In this document: piece by piece, positions 23,031 to 34,860 of the stretch | Numbering within the stretch: the first letter of the stretch is position 1 | Layout of the letters: the number at the start of each line of letters is the position of its first letter | NCBI GenBank assembly: GCA_015680685.1 | Contig: MNCI01034697.1 | Location: 382,248-428,135 of the forward strand | Reading direction: 5' to 3' | Origin: Gnetum montanum | Lineage: Eukaryota > Streptophyta > Gnetopsida > Gnetales > Gnetaceae | Length of the DNA stretch: 45,888 nt | Notes under the pieces: model-generated | What the model saw: the letters and a program-made list of their open reading frames with translations, nothing else | What the model was told of the DNA's origin: nothing | Database searches by the model: none | Made by a program: the position numbers and the translations under genes

Positions 23031-24158
23031 ATGTTGCCTGCAGCAAAACAAATTTAGCTAAAGAGCAAGTACGTCTACATTTGTTTATGTTATTGATTAC
23101 TTGGGAATTCGAAATCGACATTTGCTGATAATTCTAATAACCATAGCGTGCAAATTTTTTTTATTTCAATAAACCCTAGCTTGCCAATCTCTTGCTCAAA
23201 CGTTGCTCTACCAATCTTGTTGTGGCTGCAGTAGCAACTTACCGTCGTTGACACACCTCTTGCCGCAACCCACCACACCACCAACCCTTATCCAAGGCTT
23301 TGGTCGCCAACCGACAATGCAGATGCTACTACTTCAACTGTATATCCCTTCATCATGCTGTCGTTATTTCCTCATGTGGCTAGCTGCTCACCACTTTCCC
23401 TTGCCAACGTCACCTCCTCGAGTGCTTCCTCCACGCATCTCCCTCCCGTGCCATGTCACCACAATTCCTGCCCATTTCTGCGCTTCTGCGTTGCTCTTCA
23501 TGCCTGCATTTTGCACCACCATCCTCTCTACTGTGTGCCACACATCCAAGCCATAGAAATTTCTATTTTTGTGTTTTTTAAAAAAATAATATGTACATAA
23601 TAAAAGACATATATATATATACATGTATAAGTAAATAAAGATATGTTTTTATTTATTATTAAGTCTATTGATACTCTCTCAGTTTTTCTTTTATTGATGA
23701 AGAGTTGCTAGACTTTGAGGAAAACAAGAAAATCCAAATCACTAAAGACAAATCTCTACACCACCACACTTGCTGCACTTGCCAAAAGAGATTATGCATG
23801 GTAACCATGTGAGCGGACACATGTCTAGTTACTCTTCTAAGGGGTACTTTCTCTTTTGGAGGTACTTTTTCTTCTTTCCAAAATGTCTAGTTACTCTTCG
23901 AAGGGCCACTTCCTCTTCCTCTTCTTCCCAAAAGAGAACGAGAGGGAGAAGGAAGCTCTATTAAAGGCCTTAGGCAACAAAATATCATCAAGGAGGAATC
24001 AACAACACAAGGCCTCTTCTTCCTTTTCTCCTCCCATCTCCTCCCAATATCATCAATCAACACAAGGCCTTTTATTCCTTTCCTCCTCCCATCTCATCCC
24101 TATCTCATCTTTTTGTCTTCCTTTTCTTACACCCCATTATCCCACTACACCCTAAACC
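23031..24158. other. No gene recognised
   Basis: The region contains pyrimidine-rich DNA (about 23220-23560), an (AT)n stretch near 23610 and a repeated 'tctagttactcttc.aaggg' phrase (23823 and 23885). Open frames here are long only because the DNA is C-rich, and none has a known motif. Confidence 0.5.
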
Positions 24159-26445
24159 TTACCTTGTTGGTACCTCAAATTGGCTCAAGCAAGAAGCCAT
24201 TCAAATTGTGTAGGAACCATGAAAAGCTTTTACTTGTGTTCCACCATGAGAAAGACTAAAAGAAAGGTTGTGGGCAACATCCCAACTTGGAAAGAGGCAG
24301 CTATTGCCTACTTACAAGAGTTCTTACAAGAGCTGAAGGGACGGACCAAGTAATTGACTCAGGCCATCCAATCTTATCATGACTACCTCCAAGCAAAGAT
24401 GCAAAACAAAGATTCAAAACCACCAAAACAAAGCAAAGATGCAAAACCACCAAAGCGGATGGATTAGCGAATAGTCCACTTAGTTCACATTTCTCTACCC
24501 CACCTTTGGTCTCTCTTTATGTTTATTCATGTTGGATTTATGTAATTAAGTTTTAACCTTTGCTCTAATTTAATAAATGCATATTTCAACTTTAGCATTT
24601 TCACTTTGCTTTTTAAGTCCTATTAGAATTATCGGTTTCATTTTCTCTTCCACTCAAGACTATTCCTAGGCTAGCCTTGCCCTTAAGAAAGTACCCCAAG
24701 CAATACCCTTGCAAAATCAAGCACTTAATCATGGGTTAGTTTGACTCACAGCCCAAAATTATTGCATTAACAATAATATGCCTTAATCATTCCTAGATAT
24801 TTATCATCTTGATGATGATTTCATGTAGAAAGCTTGCTAAAAATATTGTATTTGATTGTAAGTAAGTTTTAATTTTGAATGCTTCTTTCGAAACAGTTGA
24901 AGACAAAACCTTGTTAAATTGTATCCATATGGCTAAAATGTTTTGTTCCGTGTAAGTTTGTAGTTCATTGCCAATGCGGATGATAACACGGAAAATGCAA
25001 AATCGCCAATAGAGAAATGGTGACTTATTCTTCTTCCAAGGATGCCGATAAAAAGTGCTCAAAACATTTAAGTGATTCAACAGAGTTAGAGATTCTTAAA
25101 GAACCCCTTCACCCTATTTTTTGGACCAGCTCAAGTAACGCTCACCCAAATCCTTTTTCCCTATGTCGATTCCTCTCGCACCCGGTGTACCATGGGCTAG
25201 ACAGATGCTGAGTTACTAAACCTTCACTATGATAAATAGCCAAAGTCAAAGGCAACTCCCACTACCACAAAATAATAGTCATGTAAATTAAGTTTCAATG
25301 CATTTATTTAATGCATTTATTTAATTTTCAATGATGACTCTTCCCATTTAGTTTTGTCATGGAAAGATAACGTCGCAGGCATTCTCCCCATACCTCTGAC
25401 CTCTTAAAAAAATCGCATACTGCCATGATCTGAGAATGCCACGATTATTTGGACAGCCATAGAGGTCATCCGTGATTCCATAACCGCCCTCCCTCTTTCG
25501 GCACAAATGACAAAAAAGACAAAGCTGTCCTGAGTAACACAACAATCCACCTTTACATTCATTTGGAAAGTGCAAACTCTTAATATGAATACTAGTGTTC
25601 TGTTTTATTGCAGCCTCTTATGAATGTTCCACACAAGATTCAGAAATGGCTGCCGAACAACTTAAAGCAAGAGCAATCCCTCGCAATACAAACAAAAAAA
25701 GGGGATCGTATTGTCCCTTAAAAATCGGGAATCAAATTTACAATCTAACAATGTGCCACCTGAAAATCCTGTTCCCTATTTTTCACTCCAAGCAACCGAT
25801 GAAAAGGCGGAAAGGCATTTTTGCGCTGTGCTGGACCAACACAATTCCCGTTTCGCACCTCAATCGTCTATACTGTGCAGGAGCATTCTTCCCTTAAAAC
25901 AATCCATACGCATATCTGCTGCAGAAATCAGTATCCATGTCTACCGTAAATTGAGACGTTCACATCTACAGTGGAGAGTTGACCAGAGACGAGAAGGAAT
26001 TGACTGCTCGTTTAGCTGCCGTAACCTTGCTCACAAGAACCTTCCATTTAACTTCATCTTTTTTGGTTTGTTGTTGCATCTTTTCCTTGAAATGTCTGCA
26101 AAATTTCCGGAGGTTTGAAGCAATTATTAACATGTCAAAGACGACACAAACGATTGTACCAGTGAAAACGCTATCAGACAAATCAAACACAGGAATTAGA
26201 AATCAGATCGTACCTGCAGAGAGGAACCTTGCAAGCATCTGGTTTTGAGCACATCCTCGAATGCAGTTCCAGTAGCTGCCACATCCTTCTGCAATGGACA
26301 CAACCACCGGGAACTCTGGTTTTGGTTTTGCACGCAGCAAAGTGTCGAACTAGAGATTCCAGTCCTTTGCATGCAGGGAAGTTGCAGGACCCTTGATTTT
26401 CATCGAGTTCTTTGTCATGAGGTCCAATTGTACGCCATCCATCCC
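24159..26445 (-). repeat. Segmental duplication, copy 2 (at the intact BTB/TAZ locus)
   Basis: It aligns with 9010-11241 in direct orientation. It includes exon 5, intron 4, most of exon 4, the 3' UTR and about 1.4 kb of downstream DNA. Here the homology runs on without a break into the rest of the gene, so this is the parental locus or closer to it. Confidence 0.85.
25604..25609 (-). terminator. Candidate poly(A) signal of the BTB/TAZ gene
   Basis: AATAAA on the minus strand, about 360 bp after the stop codon. It is conserved in the duplicate copy. Confidence 0.45.
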
Positions 26446-29210
26446 TGCATATGTGGACAAGCGCTTCCATTGCATCGTAAAGCCGCTAGTACATTTTTCT
26501 TTCTTCTATCTTTCGCAGTCTTTCTTGCTTTCTCTGCCAAATATTAAGTTACAGTTGATCAAGAATGCCCAAAACAGCATGCCATCATAGACATTTTCAA
26601 GCTACGAAGAACTATACTTACAGAATCAGCCTCAACCACGGCTCCCAGAAGCTCTTGTTCAAGATCAGGGCTTGTTTGTCGCATCACTTTCCATCCTTCC
26701 GAGTTGGAGATGGTTTTGAAATTCTTTACTATGAGCCTCATACACAACAAGTTTAAACGTGCTGCATCACATAATCTTGCCAACTGTAACACATCTATCA
26801 CGTTGTCCGTTGTGAGCAATCCGTTTTCGAAACTTTCGGTGCAAACTGATTTCAGAGTGGGCGCTGCAAATACATGAGACAAAACCAGCAGCTGCAATGA
26901 AAACTTCTCCATGTCTTCTTGATCGCATCTGAGTCGCAACCGACAAAAGTTTTCTATAATTAGATACTGGTTTTGACAGAAAGTCACACAACAGAGAAAA
27001 TAATCAAAGAACCAAATGTGTTTTCAAGAAGAATTGAGAACAAAACCACTTCGGTGGAGTATTTCGGGAGTATTTCAAGGCAAGGTCTTTGAGAGAAACT
27101 ACTAGAGTTCCGTATTTGTTCTCGACTTAATAAACATAGACAGGACAAATAGATATGCCTCAAGTGGAACATTTTTGAGATTGAAACGAGAGAATAGCAA
27201 CATTGAAATGTCTGTTTTACTGGTGTAAAAACAAGAAACGTAGGCNGTAGCAACATTGAAATGTCTGTTTTACTGGTGTAAAAACAAGAAACGTAGGCAT
27301 GAAAAGATCTTTAAAAGGTGGCACCTTTTTCAAGTTACTCATGCAAAAAGCTTTAAATTCAGTCAATCAAAACGGGTGAAGGATGTTATATCTGGGAACA
27401 ACAAAAGAAATAAAATCGGATAGCTACATCATCCTTTGTGAAACAAACCAAATTTCCTTGTAAAAGAAAACAAACTGAAGTTTTAAGCGAGCACATTCTT
27501 TCCAACCAATCGTCTTGGCGTATTTTTAAAACTTAGGCACATGAGCTAGAGTCGTAAAAGTAAGAACCTATGCCTAACAAAGCACTGAATAACTTGAAGA
27601 AACTGAAAATCATTGCTGTTGTGAAGGTTGTAATTTTGAGAAATAGAGGACATGATTTATCTTCATTTGCTTTTCAAGAAACCTGTNTTGTTGTGAAGGT
27701 TGTAATTTTGAGAAATAGAGGACATGATTTATCTTCATTTGCTTTTGAAGAAACCTGTCCTTGGGCGAATAAATTAAAATTATAAAGACAACAGCACCAC
27801 CCAGTTCTACATCATAGCCCATTCGCTGCAAATGTTGTGTTGTAAAGGTGTTTCATAGATAGCCGTAAGGATAATAGGATAGAAATTTACTGTACTAAAA
27901 CAGAGCATTGGTAAATCACAAATGCAAAACAGTACGGAACTCTCTTCGTCCTCTGCCTTTTCCCACTATTACCACGGACATATACAATCAGGAAAATTTA
28001 AAACTAAGACACGGTATAGCCGCAGCCCGTAAAGTAGTNCCACTATTACCACGAACATATACAATCAGGAAAATTTAAAACTAAGACACGGTATAGCCGC
28101 AGCCCGTAAAGTAATGCAATCCATTTTCGTTTTTTGCAACCTCTTTTGAATGCATACGTTACCCAAAAAAGGCATAAGACCCAACATTATAATAAACTGC
28201 AAATAAATAAAGATCTAAAGATCTAAAAGAGGCAGACTGCAAATAAATAAAGATCTAAAAGAGGCAGAGAGACAAATAAACTGCATATAAGCAAATATGC
28301 ACCTCTTCAATGGTGAAAAGAACAATATAGCCGACCTCATAACTAACCTACGATGATGATGATAATGACAATGACGACGGAAAAGGAAGCTCGAACACGA
28401 GTTTAAGGGCGCGCGTGCCATACTTCGGATTTCAATGTAATCCGAAGTAGATAGGTAAGCAAAACCCAAAAAACAAGCAGAAAATTTTGAGACAGAAATC
28501 AGTCTGTTAAACTGCAAGAGGTACCTGGATGAATGGATGAATAGAGGAAGCGAATAAATGCAAGAGGTACCTGGATGAATAGAGGAAGCGAATAAATGTT
28601 CGAGCAGCACCGTAAGGGACTCCTCTAATGTCGAAACTCCGAATGCGAGATCTTCCATTCTGTTGATTAAGAAGGCTCTTCATCACCGGAGAAGCCATTC
28701 CCTTCAAAAAGAAGGCAAATTCAACAAGCGTCAGGAAACCACGAACTCAAGAAGCAAGAAATTGCAAAGCTATCAATAAGATCTGAAGCAAGAATTAGGG
28801 CAACTAAACCAGAGTATTATGCTCAGACTTACAAGGATGTTACTATGGGCGGGAATAATTCCTCCGTCGGTGTGAATGTGCACATCAGCTTTGTATCCTT
28901 GTTCAAAGAGCTTATCCCAAGTATTGACAATCCCTTGAGGTACGCACACATACCCTGCAAATTTACTACAAGAATGCGATACGCCAAAAGAGGTTTGACG
29001 CTGCTTTTGAAGCTTAGACGGTTCCGGAAGAGGAGGAGGAGTAGGAAAATTTTTGGAAGAGATAGAAAGGTCAAGAGAACTGTCTGGAGGCACTTCGGTT
29101 GCAGAAAACGGCTGGGCGCAGTTCTCCTGGCAAAACTTCATCGATTGTACATACGATGAAGAAGATGACATCCAGCTGGAAGAATCAACATCCAGAGAAC
29201 ATTGAGCCAT
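25966..29210 (-). CDS. BTB/POZ and TAZ domain protein (BT family), five coding exons, 405 aa
   Basis: Exons: 29210-28833, 28701-28571, 26928-26622, 26485-26214, 26095-25966, all with GT-AG borders and consistent phase. The N-terminus is Ser-rich. The BTB/POZ domain starts near residue 98 ([20 protein letters not shown]) and runs through exon 2 ([16 protein letters not shown]). A BACK-like part follows ([23 protein letters not shown]-type [13 protein letters not shown]). The TAZ zinc domain spans about 283-370 ([26 protein letters not shown]), and the C-terminus is basic. In Arabidopsis, BT proteins join CUL3 ubiquitin ligases and bind bromodomain proteins and calmodulin; they respond to nitrate, light and hormones. 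That role is inferred here. The length is normal for the family. Odd points: Trp289 where the family usually has Cys, and a 6-bp in-frame doubling (KTKT) in TAZ. The weakest border is the exon 4 acceptor, which has a purine-rich approach. Confidence 0.9.
26929..28570 (-). other. Intron 2 of the BTB/TAZ gene, with three assembly joins
   Basis: The apparent length is 1642 bp. Three single Ns (27246, 27687, 28039) each sit between near-identical copies of about 50-75 bp. If these are overlapping contig ends, the real intron is about 200 bp shorter. No gene is recognised inside. Confidence 0.75.
28514..28597 (-). repeat. Tandem duplication of the exon 2 splice donor
   Basis: A segment ending exon 2, with 'attcgcttcctctattcatccag' followed by GTACCT on the minus strand, occurs twice at a distance of 46 bp. 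The upstream donor (exon end 28571) keeps the reading frame. The downstream one (exon end 28525) would add 46 nt and shift it. Confidence 0.8.
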
Positions 29211-29278
29211 TGTGGACCTAGACGATTGCGGGCAGCGTCAAATATTATAGCCAAACTCAGTTGTCCCTAATGGAAAAC

Positions 29279-29661
29279 CTGTAATATCCAAAGCTCAGTC
29301 TATACTCTGTAGAAACAAACATCTAAGGAGACAATAACTCGTATTAAAATAATAGTTAAAAGACTTTTTCTAAAAAGTTGAGTTCAGAAATGAGTACATG
29401 TATATAAACGTCCCAAGAAAAGAGAGAATTAGTACAGGATTGAATCAATTTAGCAGACTCACTACAGAAGGTCATCTATCTAAGAATTAAACGAAACATA
29501 TTTCGAAAGTGCGACAAAGTACAGAGTACAAAGGTCTAGCATAGTTCCAACGGATAATCGGAATCACGATAAAGCAGATACGAGACCAATAATCCAAAAA
29601 TCCACCAAAACAAACAGCCATAGCCCCCGGCATGAGTATAGTTGATAATCTTTAGACTTAC
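29279..29661 (-). other. Candidate 5' UTR intron of the BTB/TAZ gene
   Basis: On the minus strand a strong donor, TTG|GTAAGT-like (29661-29656), is followed by T-rich DNA and an acceptor ATATTACAG at 29279, about 70 bp before the start codon. The T-rich composition contrasts with the CpG-rich sequence upstream. Leader introns are common in plant regulatory genes. No transcript evidence is available here. Confidence 0.45.
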
Positions 29662-30609
29662 AAATTAAAGTAGTTTTCTTCCCCGCAATGTTCGGCCATG
29701 TTAGCAAGATCGGGTACGTCTCGAAGCGATGAACCCTGAAGGCGTATATAGATACCTTTGGCCTACAACTAGAAGCAATGAAGCTATTGAAGCCTCAAGC
29801 CATCAGCCACAAAAGTAAATCGGCGGAATTGAAACTTAAAGTACGCAGTGAAATCCACGAAGACACAAAGCTGACTCAAATCGTCTCGTAACTGACCAAC
29901 GCTGTGTCGTTACTTTCAACAACGAATCTCAGCGAGCGTTAAGTTCTCATTCACGATCATAGCGCCCAAGCGCGAAACAAGCAGCGTAAGTGAAGTTCAC
30001 GTTAATCTCACACAAAACTTTCAAAGCTAACAATTCCTCAAAACTGAAGCGCCGCCAAGGAGGTCGTGGTACGCTTTGACGTAAACTAGTAAAGAAAACT
30101 GGAACCGAATCAGAAATTCGCAGTCAAATTCGAGCGCTACCTGCTGCTACCGAAAGCGTTTTGCAAATCGCGACAGACTCGATAGCCTCATATCCGCAGT
30201 CAGCAAATCGTCGGCGAGAAACGCGAAAACATAGCAGAACCGCAATTTCATCACAGAGACAAAAGCGTTTCACACTCATTTGCTTCAATTCCAACCAACA
30301 GAACCTCAAAATTCCAACGATCGGCAAACAAAAAACAGCGAAATGCGGAGCACTTCGTCACAAAGCACGGAAGGCAGACGAGCAAGCAAAAACGCACCGT
30401 GAATATGGAGCTTCGTCGTCGTGGCGGACACAGACGAAGCTGAATCTTGAGGCAAAGCCAAGAGCGAGCGCCAAAATGACAGCGAACGCACGACGCGAAC
30501 GAAGGACGAACGAGAGCAGAGGGCAAAGGCTCTACTTAAATTCGCACGTCCGCACGAAGAGACCTGCACAAACGCACACGATCGACGCTTATGAAGCCGC
30601 AGCATTCCA

Positions 30610-30634
30610 TTATTAGTATTATTATTATTATTAT
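30610..30634. repeat. (ATT)n microsatellite
   Basis: About seven ATT-type triplets in a row, with one interruption. Confidence 0.7.
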
Positions 30635-30891
30635 CATTTATTACCATATCATAGCACGTCTAGATTCGGTGGCCCCATTAATGCTGGCAGCAAGCACGCA
30701 CCGTCCCCGTCCAACTCCAATTCCAATTTCAATTCTGCTGTTCCTGTTCCTGTTCCTGCTGCGTCACGTTCCACGCCCGGCCGCCAGAAAGCGTTGGTCT
30801 CTTGCTCTTGGAACCTCTCTGGACTGCCAACCATGATCTAAGCCAAAAATAGCTTGGCCTTCACGTTCCTCCTTTACCGCCAAATAACCGC

Positions 30892-31113
30892 TACCAATTT
30901 CCTCCCGTACACCGACACAGGAATTTCTTCGCTTTCTTACCACATAAAGCCACATTGATCCACCAATTTCCTCCCAAACACAGACACATTTATCTGGAAT
31001 TTCTTCGCTTTCTCACCACATAAAGCCACATGAATCTACCAATTTCCTCGCAAACACTCACACATTTTACCTGGAATTTCTTCGTTTTCTTAGCACATGA
31101 AACCATATTAATC
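30892..31113. repeat. Minisatellite, three units of 69, 76 and 77 bp
   Basis: Units start at 30892, 30961 and 31037, each with 'accaatttcctc', then 'acac..acaca', 'ggaatttcttcg' and 'caca(t)aaa.cca'. Unit 1 lacks a few bases before 'ggaatttc'. Confidence 0.85.
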
Positions 31114-31180
31114 TGGAATCTTCCGTAAACGGATCACCACCGGTTCGCTGGGAAGCAATGGGATCAACGGAACCAGACCT

Positions 31181-31246
31181 TGGATTGGATTGGATTGGAG
31201 ACGTCAAATGACCGCACGTGTTGCATACAAATTCGACTACCACGTG
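31181..31246. promoter_or_regulatory. Cluster of inverted CCAAT boxes and ACGT elements
   Basis: Three ATTGG units (CCAAT on the minus strand) lie at about 31183-31199. GACGTC follows at 31200-31205, then CACGTG at 31215-31220 and a perfect G-box CCACGTGGC around CACGTG 31241-31246. NF-Y binds CCAAT and plant bZIP/bHLH factors bind ACGT cores. About 2 kb upstream of the BTB/TAZ start codon. Confidence 0.55.
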
Positions 31247-31440
31247 GCGACTGCGTTCTCGGTAATTTTTTTTTTAAGGATTAATTAGCGTGCATTCGGG
31301 AGAAAAGATAGAGGCAGGGGGCGGCCAAAGAAAGAAAGAATCACACAGACGCAGTTGCAGCGCCGACCTTGTGTACCAGCGACCGATTACCTTCAGCAGT
31401 GGAGCCCGCGTCCAGCGTGGAGCCTATCTATTTTAGCGCA

Positions 31441-34237
31441 ATCCATCCTAAGATAAAAGATTTGAAATAATGAATTGTGGGGGCATTATTTTATTTTAGC
31501 AAGAAGACTGATTGCCTCCTGCTCCGTTTGCCTCCTAACAAGGTAGTTGGGGCCGCCCTTTCGCTCTTGTGGGTGGACAAAATTCCATGGCCTTTTCTCC
31601 AAAGCAAAAGCAAAGGTAAAGGCAGAGCCTCCGCCAAACTTTGGCTTAAACCCAACGATTCCATTTTGTTTTTTACGTACTCGGTATTCTATACCTCTAC
31701 CGCTGTTTACGAAAATGAAAATGAAATTTTATCGCTTTGTTAGAACCCAGACATTTTTTAAAACTTCGGCAAATTAAGAAATTGATGTTTTATTTATGCC
31801 GTTAAATTATAAAGTTGTTGAAGCGGTAGAAACCTGTTATTTGATCTGACCTGTAATCTTAGGGGCTGTGGACTAATCAAAGGCGTCTCCATCTAAGGCA
31901 TGCACTGCACGGCATTTGGTAAGAAAGATTAGAACGTTAAGAAGACAAGGCAGGCATGAGATAGTTTTGCCATGGTTGAGAGAATACATGTGCTAGAATA
32001 AGTTTGGGGATGTTAAAACCTAAACTATTGGACTACAGGTGTCGTATGACATATTGCTAGCATGATGCTTTTGAAGAATAGACAACCAGGCAATGCTAGG
32101 ATAGCCACCAGGATGATTTTTTCATGGAATTTATGCATAACACAACAACTTGTCACATCAACATAATAATGTAATATGTTTCAATCGATTTGATGTTTCT
32201 CCGGTGAATCTAATTTTTTTCAATAAATCAGTTTTTTCTCTTTGGATTTTCTCTACTATATCTGATTTCTCTAGAATTTTCCAGTGGGGGATTCTATATT
32301 AGTGGATTTGATGCCTCAAGAATTTCCCTATGGAGGATTCTATATTACTCCCAACTTCTTCAACCAATGTTGAAATTTCTATTTCTTTTATCAATGTAGA
32401 AATTTTTGTTGATTCTCAAAATGCAAATTTACAAGCTGGTAAGAAAAACATTCTTCTAGTGATGTTGATACATCTGCGACACATAATTTTGTTCTTCCTA
32501 ATGATGTATACGAGTCATTGGTTGCTAATCTTTCATCACAATATCTGTTCATTCAAATTTAAGGTCCTACCTCATAATTGAAGTTTTGTTTCGTAGTTAA
32601 ATGATGTGATAAAAAACATGACATCCAAATCCTTCATGTCAAAAATAATTCTTACTTTTTTCTACTTCTTGGGTTAGGCAATGCTTTGATGGTATAGCAA
32701 ATCCTAGATATAGGGTCTTTTATACATAAGCATGCAATATTGATTGTTCATAAATGTGCTCTAGATTTTGATATCCAATTTGAAGAATATGCTAAAGTTC
32801 CATATTTTGTTTAAGTTATATAATCTTCCATTGATTTTTAAAAAGTTTGAGCAAGAAATTATTAGTCTTCTCAATCCGATTAAGTATATGGGGTCTATTT
32901 CTACAACTTTTGGCTTTCGTAGGCATTTTTTTTTTTGTTGAAATCAACCTTCTCAATTGTAAAAAGGTTTTGGTATTACAAGTGAGAGAAAAGATTTATC
33001 TTCAACTAATTACATATTATAATCTTCCTAATTCTTACAACTTTTGCCATTGTGAAAGACATTTGTTTAATGCTTTTTCTTTCCTGCTTAAAAAAAAGAT
33101 TTAAAGAAAAGAAAAAAATTGTTGAAGTTGAAGATAGAGAAAAACAATATGAAGTTGAAGATATAAAAAATTAAGTTAATGTTAATAATAAGAATGATCA
33201 AATGGCAATAAAAAAATCTCAAGAAGACAAGAGCTTTTATGTATATTTTTACATTAACTCACAGATTAAAACTAGTGTCAAGAAAATTATAATTGATAGT
33301 AAAGATTCTTAACATAAGATCAATAATAAGTGATTGTCTTTACTTATTTTTTCTAAGTATCAATTGTAAGGTTGTACATCTAAATAGATAGTCCAATGTC
33401 AGTCCTAAGCCCAATACAAAAGGAGGGTGATTAGCATCAAGTTGGTAGTCGGTTGTAAAACATTGTCAAATCTCATGGATGAGTTCTTTGTTAACTTTTG
33501 CAAATGCTAGGGCATTCCTCAAAAGTGATGTGTAATAGTCATGAGGCTTGGTTACTGTGGAGCATAGGTAAGGGCTTGATAGGAAGTCATTCAAAAACGA
33601 TACATAACATCATTGCCTAGATGTGAAAAAATGAACATTTGGCTCTTCATAGAGGCAAATGGGAAAAAAGAATTCATGTAGCCAACCCTATTTTGTTGGG
33701 ACAAGGATAGGATGGTGATGATTTTTTTTTATGATATCTACTCAGTGTCAAGCTTGTGATGTACTTTGAATTTTCTTTACTCATTATTAACATTTTTTAA
33801 GGTCTAACACACATTAACCTCTTCAAAAGTGTGTCATGTCAACATACCACCTAAAATTGAATATGTGGGGGTGTGGAACCCCAAAACTAATATTGATAAT
33901 AAACAAAAAACATTCAAAATATATCACATGGTGAACACTAAGTAGAGGACATCAAAAACAAATGGAAAGGGAAAACTTTCCAATTATAGGGATGTCTCCT
34001 CAAGTTTACAACCTTCTAATTGATAATTTTGCAAAATAGAAAAAAAGAGAAAATTAATTATTAGTTGGGAATATGTGACTCTAACCAAGTAGTTTAATTT
34101 AAGTATAGTGAATATAACAAAAAGATAGACTACTAGTGAGAGATAGCTCAAGTTGTTAGCTAGTTGTTTATTAAGGATTTGTAGGCAAGAGGTTGTTAAT
34201 TCAAGCCACACTTGAAGTATGATGTTGGCCCCCAAAA
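31441..34237. other. No gene recognised
   Basis: AT-rich DNA. A 'ggattctatatta' phrase occurs twice (about 32287 and 32335). The plus-strand stretch 32330-32580 is open but without a known motif. Confidence 0.5.
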
Positions 34238-34310
34238 CAATGAAGTGTTAGGCTAGTGGTAAGACTCTTGATTTAGAAACACCATGTTATGGGTTTGATG
34301 CTAGTATCTA
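34238..34310 (+). mobile_element. tRNA-derived SINE head, copy 1
   Basis: A polymerase III A-box-like TTAGGCTAGTGGTAAG is followed 28 bp later by a B-box-like GGTTTGATGCTAG. Related copies lie at about 34796-34860, 38865-38930 and 44100-44165. The body and 3' end are not delimited. Confidence 0.5.
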
Positions 34311-34795
34311 GCATTGGATTATAAAGTTCTAGTTGAGTTTTACAAAAACTTCATATTGGCTATATGTCTTGGGGATATATATAGTCATCTAGTTCAAGTT
34401 CTAACAACAACACCACCCCATCTGATATGCTAATCTAAGATTGTTATGTTCTTCCAAAGTACCATGTTGGCTATATGTCTTAGGTGTATATCTGGCAAAT
34501 TATTTTGGGTTCAGGCAATCATATCCACACATGTATGCAAGAATAAAGAAAGATATTCAAGATTTGGGTGTTAATGTTCATTTGAAAGGAATAGCCTAAA
34601 AAATTTCATGTAACATGGGCCATGTTATTGGGATAAGGCTCTTATGATGATGATGACCACCACAAAGTAGTTAAATTATGAAATTCCTCCTTTAAATTAA
34701 AACTAAACCTATTTTTTACTTACATCCCACGAAACCCTTGGATCTATGGGACAAAGCAATCTCAAAATTCATTTAATGAAATTTTTTAAAAAAAT

Positions 34796-34860
34796 TAGAA
34801 TCAAAGCTATGATTTCCATACCAAGGCTCTTACCCTTAAGCTAACACTTTAGTGCTAACA
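34796..34860 (-). mobile_element. tRNA-derived SINE head, copy 2
   Basis: The minus strand reads GTTAGCTTAAGGGTAAG, then TTTGATTCTAA about 24 bp on, in the same order as copy 1. Confidence 0.4.

Larger units (their letters stand above)
29662..31440 (-). promoter_or_regulatory. CpG-rich upstream/leader region of the BTB/TAZ gene
   Basis: CpG sites are dense from about 29690 to 30790 and again at 31200-31440, while most of the window is CpG-poor. The minus strand at about 30550-30450 has pyrimidine patches (ctctgctctcg, cgtccttcg) as seen near plant transcription starts. Short upstream ORFs exist on the minus strand (for example 30526-30251) if transcription starts there. I infer an unmethylated promoter plus long leader. 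Confidence 0.5.

Noticed and set aside
22698-23051. 117-codon minus-strand open frame with a repeated GSGIGGEHYDINECS-like unit
   Set aside because: The repeat length (45 bp) is a multiple of three, so the frame stays open by chance. No known domain is present and the unit is DNA-level tandem repeat.
23203-23556. 117-codon plus-strand open frame, Pro/Leu/Cys-rich
   Set aside because: It arises from pyrimidine-rich DNA with few stops. No motif, and other frames are equally open.
27616-27759. Tandem duplication as a real feature in intron 2
   Set aside because: A single N separates the halves, and the same pattern occurs at three other Ns, which fits an assembly join.
30161-30616. 151-codon plus-strand open frame
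   Set aside because: It lies in the CpG-rich upstream region of the BTB/TAZ gene, has biased basic composition and no motif, and the opposite strand is similarly open.
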